Positions 26,761-35,592 of a stretch of DNA of 64,000 nt are shown piece after piece. The stretch is from JACMLX01 sp040384325 (lineage in GTDB: Bacteria; Gemmatimonadota; Gemmatimonadetes; Gemmatimonadales; Gemmatimonadaceae). The stretch lies in assembly GCA_040384325.1 (NCBI GenBank), contig JAZKJL010000001.1, positions 434,001-498,000 of the forward strand, in the 5' to 3' direction. A program made the translations under genes and the position numbers. The notes under the pieces are model-generated. The model made no database searches. It was not told where the DNA came from and was given only the letters and a program-made list of their open reading frames with translations. Numbering within the stretch: the first letter of the stretch is position 1; every line of letters starts with the position of its first letter.

Positions 26761-28589
26761 CGCGTGCCGCCGGACACCGTCGCATCGCCACGCGAGAACA
26801 CGCCGGGCAGGCTCACCGGCGATCGGCCGGTCACGGTGCCGCCGAGCAGCGCGCGTGCCGCAGCACGTTCCGGCGCTTCACCAACGCTGTAGGTCGCCAT
26901 GTAGGCCTCGATGCCGGGGAACTGTCCGATCACGTACGGGTTGCCGGCCGCCACCACGATCGGTTGCAGTCGCGGCGTGATGTCGCGCACCCACGCGGCG
27001 AACGGCTCCACGATCGCCACCCGTCCACGTCCCTCCACCCGTCGTACCACGGTCACGATCACCAGCCGGCCCTTGGTGGCCCGGGCCGCGATCGCATCCA
27101 GCGCCTCGCGCGTCACTTGCGGACCGACGCGCGTGACGGTGGCGGTGGCCCCACGGCGGAACTCGTCCACGAATGCGTTGCCGCCGCCGAACTCGGTCTC
27201 CGGCGTGTACACCACCAGGTGCAATCCGGTGCGGGTGCGCAACGGGATCTGGTCGGACGAGTCGCGCAGCACCGTCACCGCCCGGGTCGCGATTTCGGTG
27301 GCGACGGCGCGATTGGTCGCCGTCCCCACCGCCACACGCAGCGAGTCGAGCGAGACCTGCGCGCCCAGGTGCAGGCCGACGCGCGCCTTCATCTCGAGGT
27401 TCTTGCGTGCCGCACCGTCGATCAGCGTGGCGAACGCGGGATCGTATTCCATCTCGCGCACCAGTGCATTCAGCACCGGTGTCACGTCGGCGGGCTTGAG
27501 GAGCACCTCGGCGCCCGCCCGCACCGACCGCACCGCGATCTCCTGCTGCGTGAACATCTTCGCCACGCCCTGCATCGTCAGCGCATCGGTGATCGTGAGG
27601 CCGCGGAACTGCAGCGAGTCGCGCAGCTCGTCGTGCAGCACGCGCCGCTGCAGCGTGGCGGGGATGTCGTCACCCATCCAGGTCGGGTTGCTGATGTGCG
27701 CCGACATCACCGCGGCCACGCCGGCATTGATGGCGGCACGGAACGGCCGCAGTTCCACGCTGTCCAGGTGCGCGTGCGTCAGGTGCACCACCGGCAGCGC
27801 GTTGTGCGAGTCGGTCTCGGTGTCGCCGTGGCCGGGGAAGTGCTTCACCGTGGCCAGCGCGCCGCCATCCTGCACGCCGCGGGTGAAGGCGGCCGTGAAC
27901 TCGGCCACCATCGTCGGGTCCTCGCCGAACGACCGGACGTTGATCACCGGGTTCGCGGCGTTGTTGTTGACGTCGGCCACCGGCGCGTACGCAAGGTGAA
28001 TGCCGATCGCGCGCGACTCGCGCCCGGTCACCAGCCCGGCGCGGTAGGCGAGCGCGGTGTCGCCGGTGGCGCCGATCGCCATGTTCGTGGGCAGCAGCGT
28101 GGCGCCGCCGCCCTTCAGCATCGACGGGATGAACAGCCCGCCCTCCAACCGCCCGATCGACGGCTCGACGTCGCAGCCGACCAGCAGCGGCACCCGCGCC
28201 AGTCGCTGCAGCGCATTGAGCTTCGCCGCGACCTCGATCGGCGAGCCGACCGACATCAGGATCCCGCCGATCCCGTCGTCCCGCACCCAGCGGGCGGTCT
28301 CGGCGTAGGCGCTGTCGGTGGCGCTTTCGTAGTCGCCGAGGAGCCAGACATGGATGAGCTGGGCGGCCCGGGCGCGCGGGGAGAGCGTGGCGAGCGTGCT
28401 GTCCACCCAGCGGCGGGCCGCCGGCGACAGCGGCACCCTCGGGTCGGGGGACCGTGCGGATCCCGCCATCGCGGCGCGGCCGAGTCGGCTGAGCTCGCTG
28501 AGTGCGGCATCGATCTGCCGCGACGGCACGAAGGCCGCCAGTGTGCTGGCGAGCGCGACGGCAGCGGTCGGGACGAGGGGAAAACGCAT
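26757..28589 (-). CDS. nagZ: Beta-N-acetylhexosaminidase, GH3 family (NagZ-like, two-domain)
   Basis: A 610-residue exported GH3 enzyme. The N-terminus has a signal-like helix (about 4-20). The TIM-barrel domain holds KHFPGHGDTETDSH (249-262), whose Asp-x-His pair (D260, H262) is the acid/base dyad of NagZ-type enzymes. The nucleophile is D335 in ITDALTM. A GH3 C-terminal domain follows (about 420-610), so it is like the longer Bacillus NagZ rather than the single-domain E. coli form. It should release GlcNAc from muropeptides or chitin-type chains. The ATG at 28589 is chosen because the signal helix starts there. It is coupled to the serine hydrolase gene downstream. Confidence 0.9.
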   Translation of the reverse strand: MRFPLVPTAAVALASTLAAFVPSRQIDAALSELSRLGRAAMAGSARSPDPRVPLSPAARRWVDSTLATLSPRARAAQLIHVWLLGDYESATDSAYAETARWVRDDGIGGILMSVGSPIEVAAKLNALQRLARVPLLVGCDVEPSIGRLEGGLFIPSMLKGGGATLLPTNMAIGATGDTALAYRAGLVTGRESRAIGIHLAYAPVADVNNNAANPVINVRSFGEDPTMVAEFTAAFTRGVQDGGALATVKHFPGHGDTETDSHNALPVVHLTHAHLDSVELRPFRAAINAGVAAVMSAHISNPTWMGDDIPATLQRRVLHDELRDSLQFRGLTITDALTMQGVAKMFTQQEIAVRSVRAGAEVLLKPADVTPVLNALVREMEYDPAFATLIDGAARKNLEMKARVGLHLGAQVSLDSLRVAVGTATNRAVATEIATRAVTVLRDSSDQIPLRTRTGLHLVVYTPETEFGGGNAFVDEFRRGATATVTRVGPQVTREALDAIAARATKGRLVIVTVVRRVEGRGRVAIVEPFAAWVRDITPRLQPIVVAAGNPYVIGQFPGIEAYMATYSVGEAPERAAARALLGGTVTGRSPVSLPGVFSRGDATVSGGTR

Positions 28590-28875
28590 GACGCAGCAGC
28601 GAGAAGTGGCGGCGGGCAGGTCGGGACCGGAGTAACCGGACCGACTGTCGGGTATCGGAGAGGGAAGGGTAGCGACGGTCGGCCGATCCACCGAGGTCTC
28701 GCCTGCGTGCCGCACCGACCTAAGCGGGCACCGCCGTTGCTGCATTCGCGTGCGGTATCTAAGCTTCCCGCTCTGCGTTGCATGTACGTGACGAAGCCCC
28801 GCATGCCCTCACGGCGGAGATGCCGGGGGGCGTTCTTTCTTTCCGTCCGCGTTTTTTCCCGTTTTTCCGCCACCT
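28590..28875 (+). promoter_or_regulatory. Divergent spacer with terminator-like hairpin before the CDP-alcohol gene
   Basis: This 286-bp spacer divides the NagZ-like gene (-) from the phospholipid gene (+). Near its right end, arms at 28796-28804 and 28820-28831 form a GC-rich stem with one bulge. It is followed by a T-rich run (28833-28865, including six and five consecutive T) directly before the start codon. Nothing is encoded upstream on this strand, so it could be an attenuator or leader structure. No clear sigma-70 boxes are seen. Confidence 0.35.
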
Positions 28876-29604
28876 ATGGTCATGCTGGTTGCTGTCTGGG
28901 ACGCGATCAAGGCTGGATACCTGCGTGTGATCGCGCCGGTGGCGGACCTGCTGGTGCGTCACCGGGTGAGCCCGAACCTGATCACCACGGTCGGCACCGT
29001 GTGCACCATGGTGGCGGGGGCGATCTTCGCCAGCGGTCATATCCGGACGGCAGGGTGGTTCATGGGCCTCACCGCGCTGTTCGACGTGCTGGATGGCACT
29101 GTCGCCCGGCGCACCGGCCGCAGCACCACCTTCGGGGCCTTCTACGACTCGACGCTGGATCGCGTGGCGGACGGCTTCGTGCTCGGTGGCCTGGCGATGT
29201 TCTACGGCATGAACGCGGTGCACCACAGTTCCGTGATGCTGGCGATCACGATCGCGGGGCTGATCGGCACTTTTCTCACGTCGTATACCCGCGCGCGCGC
29301 CGAGTCGCTGGGGCTGGATGCCAAGGTCGGCATCATGCAGCGGCCGGAGCGTGTGGCACTGCTGTCGGCACCGCAGGCGTTCTTCGGGTTGGCGCTCAAT
29401 GGCTGGGTGCTGGCGGGCATCGTGACCCTGCTCTCGGTCACCGCCTGGATCACCGCCGTACAGCGCATCCTGTTCGTGTACAATGTCACGCGCGCGGCGG
29501 AGAACGTCACCGAGCCAGTGCTCGCGCCGCGCACCCCCAGCGCACCATCGCCATCGACATCCGCGTCGGTGGCCGACGATGTGCCTGCTCCCTTCGCGCC
29601 CTGA
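28876..29604 (+). CDS. CDP-alcohol phosphatidyltransferase (probable phosphatidylinositol(-phosphate) synthase)
   Basis: A 242-residue membrane enzyme with about six helices. The full CDP-alcohol motif D-x2-DG-x2-AR-x8-G-x3-D-x3-D is present at D70, D73, G74, A77, R78, G87, D91 and D95. It transfers a phosphatidyl group from CDP-diacylglycerol to an alcohol. The next gene, 33 bp downstream, makes inositol-3-phosphate, so inositol or inositol-phosphate is the likely acceptor; phosphatidylglycerol-phosphate synthase is the alternative. A Pro/Ser-rich tail (about 215-242) is unlikely to be catalytic. The start could also be the ATG at 28882. Confidence 0.87.
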   Translation: MVMLVAVWDAIKAGYLRVIAPVADLLVRHRVSPNLITTVGTVCTMVAGAIFASGHIRTAGWFMGLTALFDVLDGTVARRTGRSTTFGAFYDSTLDRVADGFVLGGLAMFYGMNAVHHSSVMLAITIAGLIGTFLTSYTRARAESLGLDAKVGIMQRPERVALLSAPQAFFGLALNGWVLAGIVTLLSVTAWITAVQRILFVYNVTRAAENVTEPVLAPRTPSAPSPSTSASVADDVPAPFAP

Positions 29605-29637
29605 AGGCGACGCTTTCCTCCCTGGAGATTCCACCAC

Positions 29638-30966
29638 GTGTCCGGTTCGCTCACTCGTCCGTCGTCCATCGCGCCCGCCTCCGGCAAGCTCGGCATCCTG
29701 ACCCCCGGTCTTGGCGCCGTTGCCACGACGTTCATGGCCGGCGTGGAGAGCATCCGCCGCGGACATTCGAAGCCGATCGGCTCGTTGACGCAGATGGCCA
29801 CGATCCGGCTCGGCAAGCGCACCGAGAACCGGTCGCCCCTGATCAAGGATTTCGTGCCGCTGGCCGGCCTCCAGGACATCGTCTTCGGCGCCTGGGATCC
29901 CATCGGTGACGACGCGTACACGGCGGCGAAGAAGGCCGGCGTGCTGACGTCGGACCACCTCGAGCCGCTGAAGGATTTCCTGTCGGCGATCACGCCGATG
30001 TCGGCGGCGTTCGAGGCGCGCTTCGTCACCCGCCTGCTGGGCGTGAACAACGTCAAGACCGGCCCGAGTTACCGCGATATCGCCGAGCAGCTGCGCGCCG
30101 ACATGCGGAAGTTCAAGGCCGACAACGGGTGTGACCGCCTGGTGATCGTCTGGTGTGCGAGCACCGAGGCCTTCATCCAGCCCGGCCCGCAGCACCAGAC
30201 CGTGGCCGCCTTCGAGAAGGCGATGGACGAGAACGACCCGGCCATCGCCCCCTCCATGCTCTACGCCTATGCCGCCTTGATGGAGAACGTCCCGTTCTGC
30301 AACGGCGCACCCAACCTGACCGTCGACCTGCCTTGCATGCTGCAGTTGGCCGACGAGCGCGGCGTGCCGGTGAGCGGCAAGGACTTCAAGACCGGCCAGA
30401 CCTGGATGAAGACCATCATCGCGCCGGGCCTCAAGGCGCGCATGCTGGGCCTCGAGGGCTGGTACTCGACCAACATCCTTGGTAACCGCGACGGCGAGGT
30501 GCTCGACGACCCCGCGTCGTTCAAGACCAAGGAAGAGTCGAAGCTCTCCGTGCTGCACAACATCCTGCAGCCGGAAAAGTATCCGGATCTCTACAAGGAT
30601 TTCTCGCACGTGGTGCGGATCAACTACTATCCGCCCCGCGGTGACAACAAGGAAGGCTGGGACAACATCGACATCGTGGGCTGGATGGGCTACCCGATGC
30701 AGATCAAGGTCAACTTCCTCTGCCGCGACTCGATCCTCGCCGCCCCGATCGTCCTCGACCTCGCGCTGTTCAGTGACTTCGCCCACCGCGCCGGCATGAA
30801 GGGGATCCAGGAATGGCTGTCGTTCTACTACAAGAGCCCGATGGTCGCGCCGGGGCTGCAGCCCGAGCACGACCTGTTCATCCAGCAGACGAAGCTCAAG
30901 AACACGCTGCGCTTCCTGCTCGGCGAGGAGCAGATCACGCACCTCGGCCTGGAGTACTACAGCTGA
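29638..30966 (+). CDS. ino1: Myo-inositol-1(3)-phosphate synthase
   Basis: A 442-residue NAD-dependent isomerase converting glucose-6-phosphate to inositol-3-phosphate. It starts with a Rossmann segment (LGILTPGLGAVATTFMAGV) and has the conserved SGKDFKTGQTWMKT and NIDIVGWMGYPMQIKVNFLCRDS blocks of the catalytic domain. The GTG at 29638 is preceded by a TGGAG ribosome-binding patch. Length and motifs fit the bacterial/eukaryal-type enzyme. Next to the CDP-alcohol phosphotransferase it completes a two-gene route towards inositol phospholipid; no inositol monophosphatase gene is adjacent. Confidence 0.95.
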   Translation: MSGSLTRPSSIAPASGKLGILTPGLGAVATTFMAGVESIRRGHSKPIGSLTQMATIRLGKRTENRSPLIKDFVPLAGLQDIVFGAWDPIGDDAYTAAKKAGVLTSDHLEPLKDFLSAITPMSAAFEARFVTRLLGVNNVKTGPSYRDIAEQLRADMRKFKADNGCDRLVIVWCASTEAFIQPGPQHQTVAAFEKAMDENDPAIAPSMLYAYAALMENVPFCNGAPNLTVDLPCMLQLADERGVPVSGKDFKTGQTWMKTIIAPGLKARMLGLEGWYSTNILGNRDGEVLDDPASFKTKEESKLSVLHNILQPEKYPDLYKDFSHVVRINYYPPRGDNKEGWDNIDIVGWMGYPMQIKVNFLCRDSILAAPIVLDLALFSDFAHRAGMKGIQEWLSFYYKSPMVAPGLQPEHDLFIQQTKLKNTLRFLLGEEQITHLGLEYYS

Positions 30967-31469
30967 TGCGGCGCAGCGACGCGACGGTCGGACTGGTCGC
31001 GCGCTGCCGGACGGGCGCCGCGACGCCCGTCCGCCTGTTCTCCCGCCTGGCGCGTCACGCGCGCCAGGCGTTGCCGGTGCTGGTGGCCGCGATCGTGATC
31101 GCCGGGTGCACCACCCGCGATCCCGAGGCGGCGCTCGACACGCGCATGTGGACCGACGACCTCGCGTTCCGCATCCGCCTCGATCCCCGCCCGCCGTTCG
31201 CGCGCGAGGACGTGATCGTCAAGGTCGTCGTCTCCGACAAGGAGTCGGGCGCGCCGATAGAGAACGGGGAAGGGCGTGTCTACGCCATGAGCCGCGACAG
31301 CGTCAAGATCTTCGACGGGCTCGAACGCGGTCCGGAGCCGGGCACCTACTACGCCAAGCTGAGCTTCCTCACCGCCGGCGAGTGGGCTATCGGCCTGCAG
31401 TTCCGGCGCGACTCGACGCAGAAGCTCGAGACCATGGACTGGCTGCAGTCCGTCCGCAACGCCCGCTGA
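30966..31469 (+). CDS. Putative lipoprotein of unknown function
   Basis: A 167-residue protein whose ATG overlaps the ino1 stop by one base. After an unusually long, Arg-rich N-region (34 residues) comes a hydrophobic helix ending in the lipobox IAGC (C48), so it is probably lipid-anchored. The mature part is about 120 residues and beta-rich (DDLAFRIRLDPRPPFAREDVIVKVVVSDKESGAPIENGEGRVYA), resembling the immunoglobulin-like YtkA/FixH type of domain. That resemblance is a low-certainty impression. Function unknown. Confidence 0.7.
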   Translation: MRRSDATVGLVARCRTGAATPVRLFSRLARHARQALPVLVAAIVIAGCTTRDPEAALDTRMWTDDLAFRIRLDPRPPFAREDVIVKVVVSDKESGAPIENGEGRVYAMSRDSVKIFDGLERGPEPGTYYAKLSFLTAGEWAIGLQFRRDSTQKLETMDWLQSVRNAR

Positions 31470-31473
31470 ACCG

Positions 31474-31767
31474 ATGCGCCTCTTTCATCGCACGTCGATC
31501 CGTCCCGCCGACGTGATCGCCCTCGCCGACGAGCACTTCAAGGCGCTCGGCCTGCGTGCCACGCCCGACACCGTGCGTGCGCGCACCTTCGAGGGTGAGC
31601 TGGGCACGCTGCAGATCAAGGTGCGCAGCGACGGCGGCCACTACACGCTGATCGAGGCCGTCACCGACCAGATCGGCGAGAGTCGCCTCGACAAGAACGT
31701 CAAGAAGTTCTTCAATCGCGTGCATCGCGCCGCGGACCCGCATCACGCACCGACTGCAGGGTACTGA
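31474..31767 (+). CDS. Small conserved-looking protein of unknown function
   Basis: A 97-residue soluble protein with no signal, membrane helix or cysteine. It shows an alternating alpha/beta pattern (DVIALADEHFKALGL, then ARTFEGELGTLQIKVRSDGGHYTLIEAVTDQIGESRLDKNVKKFFNRV) and a basic C-terminal third. It lies 4 bp after the lipoprotein gene and 1 bp before E1 alpha, so it is carried in the same transcript. I do not recognise a family. Confidence 0.6.
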   Translation: MRLFHRTSIRPADVIALADEHFKALGLRATPDTVRARTFEGELGTLQIKVRSDGGHYTLIEAVTDQIGESRLDKNVKKFFNRVHRAADPHHAPTAGY

Positions 31768-31768
31768 C

Positions 31769-32923
31769 GTGGATCTCCCCCCGCATCCGATGGACTCCGA
31801 TGCGATGATGGCCACGCCGGCGCCGACGTACGACTGGTCGGCATGGTCGCGCGGCCCACATGCCGATCAGCTCACCCGCGAACAGCGCCTCGAGCTGTAT
31901 CGGCACATGCGCATGACGCGCACGCTCGAGGAGCGCCTGGTGGCGCTCTATCGCCAGACGAAGGTCGTCGGTGGGCTCTTTCGCTCGCTCGGCCAGGAGG
32001 CCGATGCCGTCGGCAGCGCCTTCGCCCTCGAGCGTCGCGACATCATGTCGCCGCTGATCCGCAACATGGGATCGATGCTGGTGAAGGGCGCCACGCCGCT
32101 CGAGATCCTGCGGCAGTACATGGCCAAGGGCGACTCGCCCACGCGCGGCCGCGAGCTGAACATCCACTTCGGTGACCTGGTCCGCGGCTTCGTCGGACAG
32201 ATCTCGCACCTCGGCGACATGATCCCGGTGATGGCCGGCATTGCGCTGTCGTTCAAGATGCGTGGCGAGGATCGCGTGGTGCTGGTCTACATCGGCGATG
32301 GCGCGACCTCCACCGGCGCGTTCCACGAGGGCATCAACTTCGCCGCCGTGCAGCAGGTGCCGCTGGTGGTGGTGGTGGAGAACAACGGCTATGCCTACTC
32401 CACGCCCACGGCGCGCCAGACGGCGGCCGGCTCGTTCATGGACAAGGCGGTCGGTTACGGCATCGCGGGTGTGCAGGCCGACGGCAACGATGTGCTGGCC
32501 GTCTACGACGTGACGAAGGCGGCGGTCGATCGCGCGCGCAGCGGCGGCGGGCCGACGCTGGTCGAACTGATGACCTATCGTCGCAAGGGACACGCGGAGC
32601 ACGACAACCAGTCGTACGTGCCCGACGGCGAGGTGGAGTGGTGGGCGGCCAACAACGATCCGATCGATCGGTTTACGGCCTGGCTGACACAGCACCACGT
32701 CGCCTCGGCCGACGAACTGGCCGCGATCGATGCGTCGATCGCCGCCGAGATCGACGCCGCCACCGACGAAGCCGAGCGCAGCCCGATGCCCGAGGCGCTG
32801 GATGCGCTGGTCGGCATCTACGGCGAGCCGGCCACGCTGCCGGCCCACTGGTATCGCGAAGGGGTGCAGAAGGCCGTGGAACAGCATGAACGTCCTGCCA
32901 GCTGGGGCACGCACGATGGCTGA
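31769..32923 (+). CDS. 2-oxoacid (pyruvate or branched-chain) dehydrogenase E1 component, alpha subunit
   Basis: A 384-residue thiamine-diphosphate enzyme subunit of the heterotetrameric E1. The ThDP motif runs from GDG (176-178, in YIGDGATSTGAFHEG) to ENN (204-206), and the phosphorylation-loop-like region YRRKGHAEHDNQSY lies near 270. With the beta subunit it decarboxylates a 2-oxoacid and hands the acyl group to E2. Whether the substrate is pyruvate (pdhA) or a branched-chain oxoacid (bkdA) cannot be decided here. The GTG at 31769 abuts the upstream gene; an in-frame ATG at 31790 is an alternative. The end overlaps the beta-subunit start by 8 nt. Confidence 0.92.
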   Translation: MDLPPHPMDSDAMMATPAPTYDWSAWSRGPHADQLTREQRLELYRHMRMTRTLEERLVALYRQTKVVGGLFRSLGQEADAVGSAFALERRDIMSPLIRNMGSMLVKGATPLEILRQYMAKGDSPTRGRELNIHFGDLVRGFVGQISHLGDMIPVMAGIALSFKMRGEDRVVLVYIGDGATSTGAFHEGINFAAVQQVPLVVVVENNGYAYSTPTARQTAAGSFMDKAVGYGIAGVQADGNDVLAVYDVTKAAVDRARSGGGPTLVELMTYRRKGHAEHDNQSYVPDGEVEWWAANNDPIDRFTAWLTQHHVASADELAAIDASIAAEIDAATDEAERSPMPEALDALVGIYGEPATLPAHWYREGVQKAVEQHERPASWGTHDG

Positions 32924-33893
32924 GATCACCTACCTCGAGGCGATCCGCGAGGCGCTGTTCGAGGAGATGGAGCGCGACCCGAACGTCTTCTGCCTCGGCG
33001 AGGACATCGGCGGGTTCGGTGGTGCCTTCAAGGTCACCGAGGGCCTGCAGGCGAAGTACGGTGCGCAGCGCGTGATCGACACGCCGATCTCCGAGGCCGC
33101 GATCATCGGTGCGGCGGCGGGTGCCTCGCACATGGGCATGCGCCCGGTGGCCGAGCTGCAGTTCATCGACTTCATCTCGTGCGGCTACGACATGCTCACG
33201 AACTACGTCGCGACGGCGCGGTATCGTGCCTTCCTGCCGTGCCCGATGGTGGTGCGCGGGCCGAGCGGCGGCTACGTGCGCGGCGGGCCGTTCCACTCGC
33301 AGAATCCGGAAGCCGCGTTCCTGCACACGCCGGGCCTCAAGATCGTCTATCCGGCCACCGCCGCCGATGCCAAGGGCCTGATGAAGGCCGCCATCCGCGA
33401 CGATGACTGCGTGCTGTTCTTCGAGCACAAGTACCTGTATCGCCGCGTGAAGGACGTGATGCCGGCCGGTGATCACGTGGTGCCGATCGGCAAGGCACGC
33501 ATCGCGCGCGAAGGCACGGACGTCTCGATCATCACCTACGCCGCCACGGTGTGGAAGGCGCTGGAAGCCGCCGAGCAGCTGGAGCGCGAGGACGGCCTGT
33601 CGGTGGAGGTCATCGACCTCCGCACGCTGCTGCCGATGGATGACGAGGCGATCGTGGCCACGGTGAAGAAGACCAACCGCGTCATGATCGTGCACGAGGA
33701 CACGCGCACCGGCGGCATCGCGGGCGAGATCACGGCGCGCATCAACGAGACCTGCTTCGAGTGGCTCGACGCGCCCGTGCTGCGCGTCACCGCGCATGAC
33801 GTGCCGCTGCCGTACTCGCCGCCCCTCGAGGATTTCGTCCTGCCACAGGTGAGCGACATCGTCACCGTGGCCCGACACCTCGCACGCTACTGA
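32916..33893 (+). CDS. 2-oxoacid dehydrogenase E1 component, beta subunit
   Basis: A 325-residue transketolase-like subunit that pairs with the alpha subunit to close the ThDP site. Typical blocks are FCLGEDIGGFGGAFKVTEGL, RVIDTPISEAAIIGAAAGASHMGMRPVAELQFIDF and a C-terminal transketolase domain with VIDLRTLLPMDDEAI. The ATG at 32916 lies 8 nt inside the alpha gene. A small membrane-protein gene comes between it and E2, an unusual interruption of a complex that is otherwise coded contiguously. Confidence 0.94.
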   Translation: MAEITYLEAIREALFEEMERDPNVFCLGEDIGGFGGAFKVTEGLQAKYGAQRVIDTPISEAAIIGAAAGASHMGMRPVAELQFIDFISCGYDMLTNYVATARYRAFLPCPMVVRGPSGGYVRGGPFHSQNPEAAFLHTPGLKIVYPATAADAKGLMKAAIRDDDCVLFFEHKYLYRRVKDVMPAGDHVVPIGKARIAREGTDVSIITYAATVWKALEAAEQLEREDGLSVEVIDLRTLLPMDDEAIVATVKKTNRVMIVHEDTRTGGIAGEITARINETCFEWLDAPVLRVTAHDVPLPYSPPLEDFVLPQVSDIVTVARHLARY

Positions 33894-33895
33894 TC

Positions 33896-34207
33896 GTGAC
33901 CAACGCCACACCGCCCGCCGCTGCAACGCCGTCCGACGAGGATCGCGCTGGTCGCCGCTATCGCAACATCGGCGTCGGCTGCTTCACCACCTTCATCGGC
34001 TTCTTCGGCGGTGCGATGACGTCGGTGCTGCTGTCGAAGATCGTCTCGCAGTACCTGAACGAACCGCAGTGCGAAGGTATCCCGACGTGCAATTGGGTCA
34101 CGTGGGCCGCCCGTGGCGGCGTACTTGGCATGATTATCCTTCCCACGGTCTCCGTGTGGCGCCTGAAGCGAGGCGACGCCGCACAGGACCGTTCCCGCTC
34201 TGTCTGA
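33896..34207 (+). CDS. Small two-helix membrane protein within the 2-oxoacid dehydrogenase operon
   Basis: A 103-residue protein with a GTG start 2 bp after the E1-beta stop. It has two predicted helices (about 25-47 and 68-88) joined by a short loop with two cysteines (C59, C65) that could face the periplasm and form a disulfide. The N-terminus is Pro/Ala-rich and the C-terminus basic. I recognise no family. Its position between E1 beta and E2 (15 bp before E2) makes it part of the same transcript. Confidence 0.65.
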   Translation: MTNATPPAAATPSDEDRAGRRYRNIGVGCFTTFIGFFGGAMTSVLLSKIVSQYLNEPQCEGIPTCNWVTWAARGGVLGMIILPTVSVWRLKRGDAAQDRSRSV

Positions 34208-34222
34208 CCCGAGGGTGAGCCG

Positions 34223-35590
34223 GTGGCTCGAATTGATATCGTAATGCCGCAGATGGGCGAATCGATCGCCGAAGGCACCCTGTCGCGCTGGCTGAAGAAG
34301 CCGGGCGATGCGGTGAAGCGCGACGAAGCCATCTTCGAGATCTCCACCGACAAGGTGGATGCGGAGATCCCGTCGCCAGCGGCCGGCATCCTGGTCGAGA
34401 TCCTCGTCGCCGAAGGGGTGACGGTGCCGGTGCAGGCGATCGTCGCACGACTGGAGACCGATGCCAGCGCGGCCGCCGTCGTCACCGACGCACCGGCGAC
34501 AGCGCCGGCGGCGGAGACGACCGCAGCACCCGAGGCTCCGGCTGCGCCCGCGCCTGTCGCCGCCTCGGCACCGGTTCCGGTGGCCGCTCCGGCGTCGTCC
34601 GCGGCGCCCAACAGCCTCGAGGACCGGCTGCGCACCAAGTCGTCGCCGCTGGTCCGGAAGATCGCCGCCGAACATGGCGTCGAGATCACCGGCATCAACG
34701 GGTCCGGCATCGCCGGCCGCGTCACCAAGCGCGACATCCTCGCACACCTCGAGTCCGGCGACGCACATCCCGTCGCCGCGACGGCAGCGACCAGTGCACC
34801 GGTCGCACTCCCCGCGTCGATGGCCGTGCCCGCGGCATCGGGCCCCGTGGTGCACGAATCGCAGTCGGCGCAGGCCTGGCCGGGCGATGTGGTCGAACCC
34901 TTCTCGAAGATCCGTCGCCTGACCTCCGATCACATGGCGCAGGCGCGTCGCGTGGCGGCCCACGTCACCAGCTTCTTCGAGATCGACCTCACCCGCGTGG
35001 CGCGCATCCGCGCCGGCATGCGCAAGGACTTCGAGGCGCAGACCGGCCAGAAGCTCACCTACCTGCCGTTCATCGTGCAGGCCGTCATCGCGCAGCTGAA
35101 GCGGCACCCGATGATGAACGCGGCGGTGAACGGGCAGGAACTGATCCTCCGCAAGCAGTACAACATCGGCATTGCGGTCGCGCTCGACCCCACCGGCCTG
35201 ATCGTGCCGGTCGTGCGACATGCCGACGACCTGTCCCTCGGCGGGCTGACCAAGTCGATCAACGACCTCGCATCGCGCGCCCGCTCGAAGGGGCTCAAGC
35301 CCGAGGAAGTCACCCAGGCCACGTTCACCATCACCAACCCGGGCGTGTTCGGGTCGTTGATGGGCACGCCGATCATTCCGGTCGGCACCACCGCCATCCT
35401 CGGCCTCGGCGCGATCGAGAAGCGGCCCAAGGTGATCACCGGCGCCGACGGCGAGGACACCATCGCCGTGCGCACCTGCGCCTACTTCTCGATCTCGTTC
35501 GACCACAAGGTCGTCGATGGCGCCGACGCAGACCGTTTCATGGCCGACCTCAAGCGGTCCCTCGAAACGATGCCGGTTCCCGGCGCCTGA
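34223..35590 (+). CDS. Dihydrolipoamide acyltransferase, E2 component of 2-oxoacid dehydrogenase
   Basis: A 455-residue E2. An N-terminal lipoyl domain carries the lipoylated Lys K44 (EISTDKVDAE). An Ala/Pro-rich linker (about 80-130) leads to a peripheral-subunit-binding domain (SSPLVRKIAAEHGVEITGINGSGIAGRVTKRDIL). After a second linker comes the catalytic domain with the active-site H428-K-V-V-D432-G. The GTG at 34223 follows a GAGGGTGA ribosome-binding patch. No dihydrolipoamide dehydrogenase (E3) gene lies in the window, so E3 must be encoded elsewhere. The acyl specificity is not assigned. Confidence 0.95.
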   Translation: MARIDIVMPQMGESIAEGTLSRWLKKPGDAVKRDEAIFEISTDKVDAEIPSPAAGILVEILVAEGVTVPVQAIVARLETDASAAAVVTDAPATAPAAETTAAPEAPAAPAPVAASAPVPVAAPASSAAPNSLEDRLRTKSSPLVRKIAAEHGVEITGINGSGIAGRVTKRDILAHLESGDAHPVAATAATSAPVALPASMAVPAASGPVVHESQSAQAWPGDVVEPFSKIRRLTSDHMAQARRVAAHVTSFFEIDLTRVARIRAGMRKDFEAQTGQKLTYLPFIVQAVIAQLKRHPMMNAAVNGQELILRKQYNIGIAVALDPTGLIVPVVRHADDLSLGGLTKSINDLASRARSKGLKPEEVTQATFTITNPGVFGSLMGTPIIPVGTTAILGLGAIEKRPKVITGADGEDTIAVRTCAYFSISFDHKVVDGADADRFMADLKRSLETMPVPGA

Positions 35591-35592
35591 TC

